A DNA stretch of 64,000 bases from Wurfbainia villosa (Eukaryota > Streptophyta > Magnoliopsida > Zingiberales > Zingiberaceae): the NCBI GenBank assembly GCA_025175895.1, contig CM046004.1:16665011-16729010 (forward strand), in the 5' to 3' direction. Positions 45,745 to 55,593 of this stretch are shown here, in pieces (positions within the stretch are counted from its first letter, which is position 1; every line of letters begins with the position of its first letter). The notes under the pieces are model-generated. The model was not told the origin of the DNA and did no database searches. It was given only the letters and a program-made list of their open reading frames with translations. Made by a program: the position numbers and the translations under genes.

Positions 45745-46967
45745 TGTTAGAGAAATCAACCTATGTGATATGGTTTTGATGTGTGTGACAAAGAGTTTAA
45801 GTTAGGATGATTGGATTTGGTAATGCATCGGAGTCTTGCATGCAAGACTTAGTAATTCGCACATGGAGCTTAGGCAAGTGTCACCACTCACAACCTTGTG
45901 CTTGAGTCGAAGAAGGAGCATTGCAGAGCCGTGTGCTTGATGCTGCCGAGGGACCGCCGGACGAGATGACTTGAAGTGAAGCCAAGGAAGCAGACTTCGA
46001 GGGCAAGAGATGCGAAGGAGCATTGCAGAGTCGTACGCTTGATGTTGCCGAGGGATGTGGCAGCGAACGAAGAGAGCTTCGACGAGTGACTTCAAGTGAG
46101 ATGAGAGAATGAGTGAATTGTAAGTAGCTCATTAGGTGAACTTGGCCGAATGGCTGAGTGTCGGAGGCTCGACCGCAAGGGTTGAGGTTTACCTGACCGC
46201 CGAAAGTTCAAACGGATGTAAGGTTTGAGTTTTACCCAGCACCAGTCGACTACCATGTCATGGCAATCGACTGCTCCAAGTCGATCGACAATCGACTGGT
46301 GTGGCTAATGAATCAAGTCGACATCAATCGATCGCTAAGGGAAGCTAATCGATAGCACTGCACGACGGGTATTGCTTAGTCGAGCCCGGGGTCACTCGAC
46401 TAGAAGTCGGCATCACGATCATCATCCGGATCGCTGGAGAAAATGGGACTCGAAGTGTATCCGAATATTATGACGGGTAAAGTAATACGTAACTGGAACG
46501 AAGTACACAAGCATCACGATCGATAGTGTCCAATGGGAAGAATTGCTTCCTCTCTATAAAAAGAGAGGGTGGGGGCTTGTAGATGGTTAATGCTTATGCT
46601 CCAAACATCCTACTAAGTGCCCCACAAAGCTCAAACTCCTTCTTCTAGTCTTCTTTCATATCTATTGTAAAAGAAGGAGTGATATCATTGTTGTAAAGGT
46701 TTACCTCCACCTTGCTTGGGCTAAAGGGAGAGACCAATAGTGGATTGGTTGCGGAGTGATTCACCGGAGACGAATCAGACCGTGGATTAGCAGCGAGGCC
46801 GTGAACCACGTTATGTTGTTTGTTATCATTGTCTATTTTATTTCTTATTTAATTGTTTGTTTAGTTTTGTTTCCGTTGCGCTAATTATCTTTGTAGACAA
46901 GAAATTCCGTTCATACGATGAAAGAGGGCTATTCACCCCTCTCTAGCCGGCCACCATCGTTCCTACA
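45745..46967 (+). repeat. R7 3' LTR
   Basis: 1223 bp, TGTTAGAGAAATCAACC...CGTTCCTACA. Almost the same as the 5' LTR before about 46315 and after about 46530, but 46320-46520 is very different and has lost nearly all CAGTCGACTG palindromes in favour of GATCGATC/ATCACGATC-like text. TATA box from 46555. Confidence 0.94.
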
Positions 46968-47255
46968 CTAGAATCCTTTAAGGGAACTTTGAACCTACCT
47001 TCGTTTTCTCCAAGTGACACTGTAGTTGAGTTAGGACTACCGTCGACCTGGCAAACCTTACTCTTAGAAGATTTATTTTTAACAATGACATCCACTGGAT
47101 AGACGATATTCGAATCTCAATCTCTATAGGATTGATACATCTTTTATTACTTGACGATGCCCGTGTATTTGCGGACATTGAGCGCGAGCACACGCTTTGA
47201 GTCCTTGGCGATTTGCATTGGATATTTGAGGTTGTGATCGTGTGCATCAAGTTTT

Positions 47256-47273
47256 TGGTGCCATTGTCCAAGA
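47256..47273 (+). other. R6 primer binding site (decayed tRNA-Asp type)
   Basis: TTTTTGGTGCCATTGTCC follows the LTR end. It resembles the tRNA-Asp-type site of Athila/Tat elements with several transitions. Confidence 0.65.
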
Positions 47274-47511
47274 CTGTATATTTGATATCGGATCGAAAGT
47301 GGATAGTTTGGATCAGACCTAGAGTAGATTTACTTTCTAGTTTTACTTTATTTTAGTTTATATAGTTTTAAATTTTTGTTATCTCTATTCAGTTTAGGAT
47401 TATTTTCCTAGTCTTTATTAATTTCTAGTTCAATCTAGTTCTAATTTAGATTTTAGTTTTTCTATTAGCTTCAGTTATTTTCTTAGCACCTGGTTTCCTT
47501 TATTTTGCTGT

Positions 47512-48255
47512 TTGTTTTTTTGTCTCTCGCCAAGGCACTGCTGTTCTTTCCTTATCTATAATTTCTTGTATATAATGATGCATGCTTTCACTCATGATTA
47601 TGATCAATTTAATGTTGTGAGTTTTGGTAACATTTATTCTGAGCATTATGGTGAAACATGGCATACCATTAACAATTGCCTGGATATATTTGGACATTCA
47701 CAATTTGAACAAGAAAATGTCACCTACGATTACAATCAGTGGCCACAAAATGATTCCTATTCATATAGTTTTGACCCTGGCTACTTAAACCCTCAATATT
47801 GTTTGCCTAAATCCCAGCTTGAATAGATGATGGAAAATTTCATTCAAACGCAACAAGTGGCGAACACTGAATTCAGCAGTGACATTTACAGACAAAGACA
47901 ATACTAGAAGAATTAAGGGCATCTGTGAACGACCTTGCTAGCTGAAAAAAGTTGGAGATTCAAATAGTACAGATCGCCAGCTAATCTACTAGAACACCAG
48001 GTTGATTACCAGGAAGTGAAGAAAGACAATCCATTCAATCACTACTAGAAGGAGAACTTGAGGATTATATAATTGATACTTTAATCAAGGAGTGCATTGC
48101 TTCAATTAAAATACCTCCTAACCTCAAGGACCTAGAAGAGCCTGCCTTAACTCTCACCGAAACTTTAGTTACTAATAACGAAGCCCTTTTAGTGATTTGT
48201 GACGATAAAATTTCAATTGACCTAATAGAATCTACTAATAAATCTTTTGGTGAGG
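47512..48255 (+). pseudogene. R6 gag remnant (Tat/Athila type)
   Basis: An open stretch to 47826 holds N-D-S-Y-S-Y-S-F-D-P-G-Y-L-N-P-Q-Y, resembling the YNPGW-NHPNF segment of Athila/Tat Gag, then S-Q-L-E, a stop, and M-E-N-F-I-Q-T-Q-Q. Further on, in other frames, L-E-I-Q-I-V-Q-I-A-S (about 47953-47982) matches the LExQIGQLA motif of that Gag, with R-T-P-G nearby. From 48050 a decayed segment runs to F-G-E-D-V at about 48260. The gag N-terminus is missing or unrecognisable. The family assignment rests on two short motifs plus PBS and PPT. Confidence 0.5.
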
Positions 48256-48622
48256 ATGTCTGATGAAATGGAATATCATGATCAAACTCCTGATGATTCT
48301 TTGAAGATAAGTGTATTCAATCTCAATCCAAGGAAGGAAGCTAATAAATATATTGCCCCTCCATGAGCAAGATTTAAGAGATATGGTGATGGAGGACCAC
48401 AAGGTAAGAGGCATAAAGTGAGCAAGTATCTTGCCTCTCCACTAGTCAGATTTAAGAGATATGGTGATGAATGACCACAAGGCAAGAGGCATAAAGTGAA
48501 CAAGTATCTTGCCCCTCCACGAGTAAGATTTAAGAGATATGGTGATGAAGGACAACAAGGCAAGAGACGTAAAGTGAGCAAATATCTTGCTCCCCCATGA
48601 GCAAGATTCAAACGCATCTAGA
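48256..48622 (+). pseudogene. R6 ORF with three 26-residue basic repeats
   Basis: From ATG 48256 (M-S-D-E-M-E-Y-H-D-Q) the frame reads to A-P-P, then through three and a fraction 78-bp units (starts 48371, 48449, 48527, 48605). Each encodes R-F-K-R-Y-G-D-E-G-P-Q-G-K-R and H-K-V-S-K-Y-L-A-P-P. The units are in frame with each other (78 = 3 x 26). Stops are TGA where the best-preserved unit has CGA or GGA, consistent with C-to-T or G-to-T decay. Highly basic; a nucleic-acid-binding role is only a guess. Not a family I recognise. Confidence 0.6.
48371..48607 (+). repeat. 78-bp tandem repeat in R6
   Basis: Three full units and the start of a fourth, each opening GATTTAAGAGATATGGTGAT, with about 90 percent agreement. 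Confidence 0.95.
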
Positions 48623-48854
48623 AAGTGAGGAGGAAAAATCTCCTTGGGGCACCAGAGCCAAGATGAAACGTAGGGGTACGATCGAGCTAGATACCTTAAA
48701 CAAGCACTTTCTGGGAGGCAACCCAAGTTTAAATTTACTTGCTTTTAGTTTTTTTGCATTCATGCATGTTAGTTTAGACTTTAATTTTTATCCATTGGAA
48801 TCTTCACAAGTGTTTTAAGGTCAGATAGAACTTGCTCAGTAAAAAAGAGATCCC

Positions 48855-49496
48855 TTGTTAGAACCTCAGAAGGAAGCACGGGCGGTCGTGTGGATTTCAC
48901 ACGACCGTGTCCAATGGTCAGAAGAGCACACGGCGGGGCATGTGGAAAGTCTTGGACCGTGTTGCACTCTAGGAGAAATCCAGAACTTTTTCCAAGTGCT
49001 CAATAGGAGCCCACCTAGTCCACACCATGAACCTACACTTGCATCGCCATCTTTTTCTACCTTTGAGCAGGATGCAGGTACATCGGCTTATGATTTCTCT
49101 GAGTTTCGATCGCACCTCGATGACATTCATGTCGAGTAGCAGACACAGGGGTAGCAGTGGGAGGAGCATAGGACCTATACACAGGTGGAGTTTCAGAACC
49201 TCCGAGAGCATTTCCAGCAGGCCGAGGAGTTCTACGGCCAGACCCATGATTAATTTCAGGAGAAGGTTGTCTACCATTAGGAGGTACCATAGTTCATACG
49301 CGATACACGATCATAGTGGGCTAGGGAGGAGGAGCACAGAGTAGCCACTGCATCCACAGTTCCTAGGTTGACCACATGTATATGTGGCACCAGCGACTGA
49401 GCAATTGATTCTCCCAGGAGCATGACATTCCTAGACTACCAGACTTCCCACCTCGACTTCCATACTAGAGGTACGATATCCTTTTAAGTCTGGGGG
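48855..49496 (+). pseudogene. R6 3' accessory ORF remnant
   Basis: Open from 48855 to 49139 and continuing in the same frame with stops. It begins with ACACGG/CCGTGT-type words (48895-48945), then a Pro/Ser-rich part and a helix-rich part (Q-V-E-F-Q-N-L-R-E-H-F-Q-Q-A-E-E-F). It ends before TAAGTCTGGGGGGAG (49487-49501), itself PPT-like. Not recognised; pol-distal ORFs of this kind occur in Tat-type elements. Confidence 0.35.
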
Positions 49497-49501
49497 GAGA
49501 C

Positions 49502-50430
49502 CTAAATTTTGATATGCTCTTCTACTAGTGTTAGTTTTTCTTTGAAATCTAAGTTCAGTTTTAGATTATTTGAATTTATTTGTTCATTCATATAGTGATT
49601 AGGATCCTTTCAGTGCTTAGTTGTTAGTCACTTTAAGCTATCTCAGTGATATTTTCAAAACTTTTCACGATCTGTTTCCATGCCATAGATAGTTTAACGT
49701 CATTTATGTACTTTATTTTTGAATGCTTTGAGGGATGTTCTAGATTTTCACTTGTTAGCTTTTATTTTCATTTACACTCATCGAATATTCTGAAAGGGAG
49801 AATCTAGTATATAAGTAGTTATGATTCATCTCAGTAGTCTAGTACTTTGGAATCTATAGGTGACTCTAAATTTAGCATTTTAGTTACTAGAGATGCTCGA
49901 ATTGTGTAAGCCCATTCGGAAAAATCAAAATCCCTATGACCATAAGGGGAACAAAAGTTCCTTGAAAAGAAAAGGAAAAAAAAAAGAGAGAAAGGAAAAG
50001 AGAGGGAGCAAACAAAAAAAATTGTGAGGTTTAAAAAAAAGGAAAAAAAAAATTGAGGGATAAAAAACAGTTGTCGTGAGTGGAAATGGTAAGGTGCCCC
50101 TTTGAGACCGAGTTAGGTTATTAGGGAAGCACCTATCAATTTCTCTCAATACCGAGCACGCCTTTGAGACATTATGCTAAATCTAGAGAATGACCCTCGC
50201 TTAGGACAAGTAAGTGTGCACCTATGGATGACGACTTGACTCACCATGGAAGAGTATCCCCTAGAAAATTCTCTCAGCACGTGCACGAAAAGCTAACCTA
50301 GTGAATCTTTAGAACATATCTATTTTCTTTGATTGAAAATACCACTTGATAATTTTAGTTAGCATGCTAAGTATGGAACAATACTTTTAAATTTTATGAC
50401 ACTGAGCTTTGCTTGAGAACAAACAAAGAT
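49502..50430 (+). other. R6 3' noncoding region
   Basis: No ORF. Contains a purine-rich A/G tract at about 49960-50055, a feature often seen in the 3' region of Athila/Tat elements. Confidence 0.7.
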
Positions 50431-50446
50431 CTAAGTCTGGGAGAAT
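50431..50446 (+). other. R6 polypurine tract
   Basis: CTAAGTCTGGGAGAAT immediately before the 3' LTR. Confidence 0.85.
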
Positions 50447-52073
50447 TGATGTGTGCAAATTATATAGGGTTTTTAAAGTAGTTTAGCACACATATCATTG
50501 CATTTCATAATTGTTTCATGCATATTCTCCCTTGTTTTGCATTCATTTACTATTTTCTAGTTCGGAGATATACTTTTATTAATTTATGTGTAGGATGACA
50601 TTTTTGGAGTAAAAATGAAGCATTTTATAGAGCACAGACTTTAGGGAACATGCTATGGTCGTGTCCCAAGACACAGGCATGTTCTCAAAGCGAAACGGAT
50701 CAAAATGGAGGCTCCAGAATGACACACGGTCGGCCGTGTTAAATTAACACGATCGTATTAAATTTCTAGCCAAAATTTTAGCCTAGATTTCAATCATTTC
50801 TAACCTTGCACATGGCCTGACCATGTGAATTTCACACGACTGTGTGGCGGCGCCGCAAATCGAAGGAATTAGGGTTTTTCAAGCATTTATGGAAAGTCGG
50901 AGCTACCCCTATATATAGTAAACTCATCTAAGAGGTTGGGGATCGTGGAGGGAGCCGCCCTAGAGCTCTCAAACCTCGAGGAGGAGGCCCGACGGCTAGT
51001 ACAATAAGAAGGTGCCCTAAGAAGCACTAGAGACTCGTAGCGGAGAGGAAGGAAGCCGCTTGAAGATCCAAATCAACGCTCCACCACCATGGAGAAGAAC
51101 CAAGACACCACATCAGATAGAACATAAAGTATTGCCTTTATTTTTCATTCTATTCGTATTGTAATGATTCACCTTGAGATGTCTTGCGTTATTTCTCATT
51201 CAATTATGGAGTAGATACTTAAATTCTAGGATTAGAGAGTAGCTTGTGCATATGGACATGCTAGTTCAAATAGTAATTCATTCCCTTTGAATCTATTTAC
51301 AATTTATGTTATTTAGATCAATGAGAATTATGTCTTGGGTCTATTTCTACTACACGTAGTCAATACAAGGGTGGAAAGCCTTTGTATCGATAATCTAGCA
51401 GAACCAAGGAGGAACCTTAGCAGTCATCCTCCCTCCCATAACTGTAGAAAGTAGAATATGATAGAGTAGGATATGAAATATGATCTGTCTCTTCATAGGG
51501 ATTACTAGGACATCCTCATACCTTAATAACCTATCTTAGTAAAAGGCCCAAAGTAGAAGACATCAACTCTATAAGGGTTGAGGGACCCTAGTGACAGGGG
51601 GCTCCCAATAGTATCAACCCCCTAAGCTCTGACAATTCGAAAGGGAAACTTGGTTAGGAATAGGTGATTTCCGATAGAAGAAAAAGTTCATCGAGCAAAT
51701 ACATGATGGTACTCCCGCAAGATCATAGCTAGAGATCCTAAAGGGATTAAATTGATAGCATGTTCAACAACGCACAAGTGAAATCGAAGTCCTAGAATCC
51801 TTTAAGGGAACTTTGAACCTACCTTCGCTTTCTCCAAGTGACACCATAATTGAGTTAGGACTACCGTCGACCTCGCAAACCTTACTCTTAGAAGATTTAT
51901 TCCAAACAATGACATCTACTGGATAGACGATATGAGAATCTCAGTCTCTATGGGATCGATACATCTTTTATTATTTGACGACAACCATGTACTTACGAAT
52001 GTTGAGCGTGAGCGTGCACTTTGAGTCCTTGGCGATTTGCGTTGGAGATTTGAGGTCGTGATTGCATGTATCA
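50447..52073 (+). repeat. R6 3' LTR
   Basis: 1627 bp, TGATGTGTGCAAAT...GCATGTATCA, colinear with both pieces of the 5' LTR. TATATATAG at about 50910. Confidence 0.93.
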
Positions 52074-52078
52074 TAGTT

Positions 52079-52705
52079 CAGTCGACTATTGTATATGATA
52101 TTGGCTTAATAAGGGTTGTTTAGCCATTTATCAACAATCTAATATACCCTAACATCTCCTAACCCTAAGATATGCTTTAGAAAGCATTGGAAGGGTGAAA
52201 TTATCATTGAAAATGATTAGGAGAGTTATTTATGGTGGAGTATCAAATTTTAAGCGAAGTTAAAGTTAAAGTTTGAACTTTTACTCTTATTTTTGATGGT
52301 TTAAATTTCATATAGGCTTAGGAACTCTCCAAGGACATTGTTGGTGCAATGGTCATGGGGGAGCAAGCCTTAAGGGGGAGTATATCCATCAAGGGATGAT
52401 GGAAGCAATTTTGATTACAAAGGGGAGAAATGATGGTTTAGGTACCTTCATTATGGATTACCTCTCATTTAGTGATATGAGATTTATCACTAGGATGAGT
52501 GAATGCATCCAAGATGATTTTGAACCAAGGGGGAGAATGTAGGTTCTCTTTGGAAAATGAGGCATTGAAAATCTTGGTAGGCTTTTTAATGTATGTCAAA
52601 GGGGGAGAAGTGAGGTTTAAGTTAGGTAAACCTTCACTATGCTTTGGCATTGGAAGAGTTAAGTTTGAGTTATTATTAACCTAGCTTAAAGGTATTGTCA
52701 AATAT
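52079..52705 (+). other. R2 spacer, last piece
   Basis: Homologous (reverse complement) to R4 16430-17050, including GGACATTGTTGGTGCAATGGTCA. A second PPT-like AAAGGGGGAGAAG is at about 52597. The short ORF at 52499-52684 is not conserved in the relatives. Confidence 0.85.
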
Positions 52706-52720
52706 AAAAAAGGGAGAGAT
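52706..52720 (+). other. R2 polypurine tract
   Basis: AAAAAAGGGAGAGAT just before the LTR start. Confidence 0.88.
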
Positions 52721-53617
52721 TATTGGTGCAATAAGCCCCGGGTCAATATTGATCAGACTCGAGTAAGACTCGAGTAGGATTTTGATGTTTGACAATGAGT
52801 TTGACCATATATTGACCATATGACTAGTGAATGATTGGGATATCCAAAGTCATATGGGGGAAATAATTTGGGAGAGATTGTTGGAGCAATCAACCTCAGA
52901 AGTCCAAGTTTGGATACTTTGCAAGGAAAGTCCAAATATGGATATTTGACAAGGGAAGTCCAAAGGTCTTGGCAACATAAGTCCAACTTTGTAGTCTTGG
53001 TGACGTAAATTCCAAGTAAACTTTGGCAATTGGAAAGTCCAACATGGAGTTGGTAAGGAAAGTCCAAGCATGGTCTTGGCATGGAAAGTCCAAGCATGGT
53101 CTTGGCAATGGAAAAGTTCAAGGATGTAGTTTTGGTAGCGTAAAGTCCAAGCATGTAGTCTTGGTGGCATAAGTCCAAATGAATCTTGGCGAGAAAGTCC
53201 AAATAAATCTTGGCAAGAAAGTCCAAGCATTGAGACTTGGCAATGGAAAAGTACAAGGGTGAGATTTTGACAGGGTAAAGTCCAAGCATGTGGTCTTGAC
53301 AACATAAGTCCAAATGAACCTTGGCAAAGGACCTGATTAGCATGATATAGCCGATGGAAGCACCTAAAGGCTAATGTGAAGGATGAAGAGTCACAGACTT
53401 GAGGGAACTAAGAGCATGAGGTTGATGGCTTAGGTCTAGGCTATGGGTAAGTATCAAGTATCAGGGGATCATACTTGGATTAAACCTCATGGTTGAGGTT
53501 TATCAATCGATTGGGACTTTGGGTTAGTCAAATGGGACTTTGGGTCAGTCGATTGGTCGAGTATTCAATACTTGAGAGCCTAGTCAACTCGGAGCAATCG
53601 ACAGGGATTATGACCAG
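52721..53617 (+). repeat. R2 3' LTR (first 897 bp)
   Basis: It starts TATTGGTGCAATAAG (TG mutated to TA) and matches 5957-6125 and 12248-12823 of the 5' LTR, which ties both ends of R2 together across 47 kb. An internal GGGAGAGAT-TGTTGGAGCAATC at 52871-52890 imitates a second PPT/LTR junction. Hairpin array 52902-53335. Interrupted at 53618 by R8. Confidence 0.9.
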
Positions 53618-54949
53618 TGTTGGTGAAAAGAGCATCACTCCTTAGTTTTGATGTATGAACCATAGTTAAAGTTAGGAATTACTTGTGATTTGATATATAT
53701 ATGTTAAGTGTGTAGGCTTAACAGAAATTCATAGTAGGTCAGGCAGACCGAATACTAAGCAAAGCATGGAAAGTCCTAATAGGTCGTGTTGACTAGATGC
53801 TAGGTAGAAGACTTGACAGATCAGAAGGATCGGACACCAGGCAGGAAGTCTAGATGGGTAAGAAGACCAGACATCTGGCATGAAGATCGGTTGGGTCAGG
53901 AGACCGGACAACCAGCATGAAGTCCAGTTGGGCCAGGGAGACCAGACAGTTGGCGGAAGTCCTAGTGGGTCAGATCCGATGTCAAGTATGGTAAGTTTGA
54001 CAGGGTAGCTGGCAAGTAAGCCTTGAGTGAAGAGGTAAGGCCGAGTCCTCTGTAGGAGGACAAAGTTAGGTGTCGATTTGACAGATAGTCCATGTGGGAC
54101 TAAGAAGTCGAGATCGAGTAGTATTACTACTGCTATTTTATTTTATACTATATTTTTTTGCTAATCTTGTTTTGCAGGGAACAATCGACTGAAAGGATTC
54201 CAGTCGACTGAGTATGGTCCAGTCGACTGGATATTCAGTTGGCAAGATTAGCTGGTGATCGATCGAAGATCTGGCAGTCAAGATGGAAAGAGTTCCAGTC
54301 AACTAGGGAGGTTTAGTTGATTGGAAAGGCAAACTTTCCGATGCAGAGCCAGGTGACTTGGAGACGACTGGAACAGGTCTAGTCAACTAGGAAGGCCGAA
54401 GTACCATATCAATGGGCTGATATGGATTCGATTGAAGGGCATTCCAATCGACTGGAAATGGCTTAGAAAATAAGTACTCGACCAGCTCCGAAAAATATCA
54501 ATCTACTACGTCCAAGTGATGTAAGAATTCCTCATCCATGCAAGCATCTACACGGCAACACTTTGCACTCCAAGCCGTATTTCTACATTCAAAAGAAGTG
54601 TCGGTATATTTATTTTTGTGCACCTAATTGTTGCTTATTGTACTTAAATTGTAGAGGGAAAGTAGTTTGTTACCTTACCCTCATTCTTGTAAAAGTGACA
54701 CCCTTCGAGTTCGAGAGTTTCAAATTGGAGAGCACTCTAGTGCATTGCCTACGAGGTAGCTCTAGGAGAGCTACAGGCCTTGGAATAGCAATCTGACTCG
54801 GGTTGTAAACCAAGTAAAAGTCTTGTGTTCTTGTTCATTTAATTTCCACTGCAATAATGCTTAATTGTTTATAAATATAAAATATGTTTTAAAAGAAAAT
54901 TTCATATTCTGAGATTCATCCCCCTCTCTCAGGTAACTTCGATCTTACA
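53618..54949 (+). repeat. R8 5' LTR
   Basis: 1332 bp, TGTTGGTGAAAAGAGCATC...CGATCTTACA. Palindromes occur at 54183-54435, here as CCAGTCGACTGG (54219-54230) rather than ATCAGTCGACTGAT. No clear TATA box. Confidence 0.88.
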
Positions 54950-54951
54950 AT

Positions 54952-54963
54952 TGGTATCAAAGG
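54952..54963 (+). other. R8 primer binding site (decayed)
   Basis: TGGTATCAAAGG against TGGTATCAGAGC, followed by a run of G residues that may be unreliable sequence. Confidence 0.8.
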
Positions 54964-55220
54964 GGGGGGGGGGCGCTTCGATTTTGGTGCAACCACCAAC
55001 GAGAGCATTTAGAAAATTTTCTTTAATTTTATTATTCTTTTCTTAGGTTAACTTTTACATTAGTTTTAATCTTTACTTTTGCATTAGAATCATTTTCTCA
55101 TACTTGTCCATCTTGCTTTATTACAAGTTCAATTTTTGCACTAGTATAATCTTACCCTATTTTGTAGCTCTAGGAATATTTTTGAAAAATAAAAATCTAT
55201 ATATTTTTTTAAAATAAAAA

Positions 55221-55593
55221 ATGTCGCATTTAGAGGGTTTAAGCACCGTTTGCCCTCCTCTCTTTAATGAAGAGGATTTTCCCTCTTAGAAGAGGCGAAT
55301 GGAGTGCTTTCTGAAAATCGACCTTGAGGTTTGGTTTTTGATTAGGAAAGGGTTCGTAGCTCCAGTAGACAACTCGAGAGAGTTGTTAGATCCGGAGAAA
55401 TTGATTGCAAACATTAGGAAAAAGGCTCAAGTCGATTACAAGGCTTTAAACACATTGCAATGTGGACTTACAAATGAAGAGCTAAGTTGAGTCGAGTCGG
55501 TTCAAAATTCTAAAGAATTATGGGATAGATTAATTGAATAACATGAACAATCTAACTTGAGTCAACCCGAGGATGGTTTAGTTTTGATGGTAG
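55221..55593 (+). pseudogene. R8 gag, N-terminal fragment
   Basis: ATG 55221 (MSHLEGLSTVCPPLFNEEDF), a stop at residue 23, R-R-M-E-C-F-L, then A-L-N-T-L-Q-C-G-L-T-N-E-E-L and S-K-E-L-W-D-R-L-I-E with two more stops. Cut by R9 at 55594. The layout matches R1 gag. Confidence 0.85.

Larger units (their letters stand above)
41471..46967 (+). mobile_element. R7: complete gag-only (TR-GAG-like) retrotransposon
   Basis: 5497 bp, perfect TSD ctaga (41466-41470 and 46968-46972), inserted in the R6 5' LTR. LTRs 1242 and 1223 bp, PBS, one gag gene, 1.26-kb spacer, PPT. No pol. Its Gag keeps the UBN2/capsid-like region that R2, R3 and R4 lack. Gag has only one stop and one frameshift, and the LTRs agree closely outside one block, so this is among the youngest gag-only elements here. 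Confidence 0.94.
40127..47249 (+). repeat. R6 5' LTR in two pieces
   Basis: Pieces 40127-41470 and 46973-47249 (about 1.62 kb), matched by the 1627-bp 3' LTR at 50447-52073. The join is exact across the R7 TSD ctaga. TATA box TATATATA about 40584-40591. Confidence 0.92.
40127..52073 (+). mobile_element. R6: pol-less Ty3-gypsy (Tat/Athila-type) element, split by R7
   Basis: LTRs start TGATGTGTGCAAAT and end CA; perfect TSD tagtt (40122-40126 and 52074-52078). The primer site resembles the tRNA-Asp site of Athila/Tat elements and the PPT is CTAAGTCTGGGAGAAT. The internal region is only 3.2 kb (47250-50446) and has a decayed gag tail and other ORF remnants but no protease, RT or integrase. R7 is inserted in the 5' LTR at 41471. 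R6 itself sits in the R2 spacer. Confidence 0.88.
5957..53617 (+). mobile_element. R2: gag-only LTR retrotransposon expanded by nested insertions
   Basis: A TR-GAG-like non-autonomous copia-type element. Once nested insertions are removed, its parts are in order: 5' LTR (5957-14851, in three pieces), primer site 14854, gag pieces (14868-15095, 27168-27311, 28896-30318), spacer pieces (30319-31009, 39668-40126, 52079-52705), polypurine tract (52706-52720) and the first ~900 bp of the 3' LTR (52721-53617), which is then interrupted by R8. The left flank is CTTTA (5952-5956); the right end and matching TSD lie outside the window. No pol motif occurs in any of its own segments. Six later insertions interrupt its LTRs or internal region directly. 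Confidence 0.85.
53618..55593 (+). mobile_element. R8: copia-type element (5' LTR and start of gag)
   Basis: Inserted in the R2 3' LTR; left flank accag (53613-53617). 5' LTR, PBS and gag start are visible before R9 interrupts gag at 55594. The Gag N-terminus is similar to R1 (P-P-L-F-N-E-E-D-F). The remainder, including any pol and the 3' LTR, is beyond the window. Confidence 0.85.
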
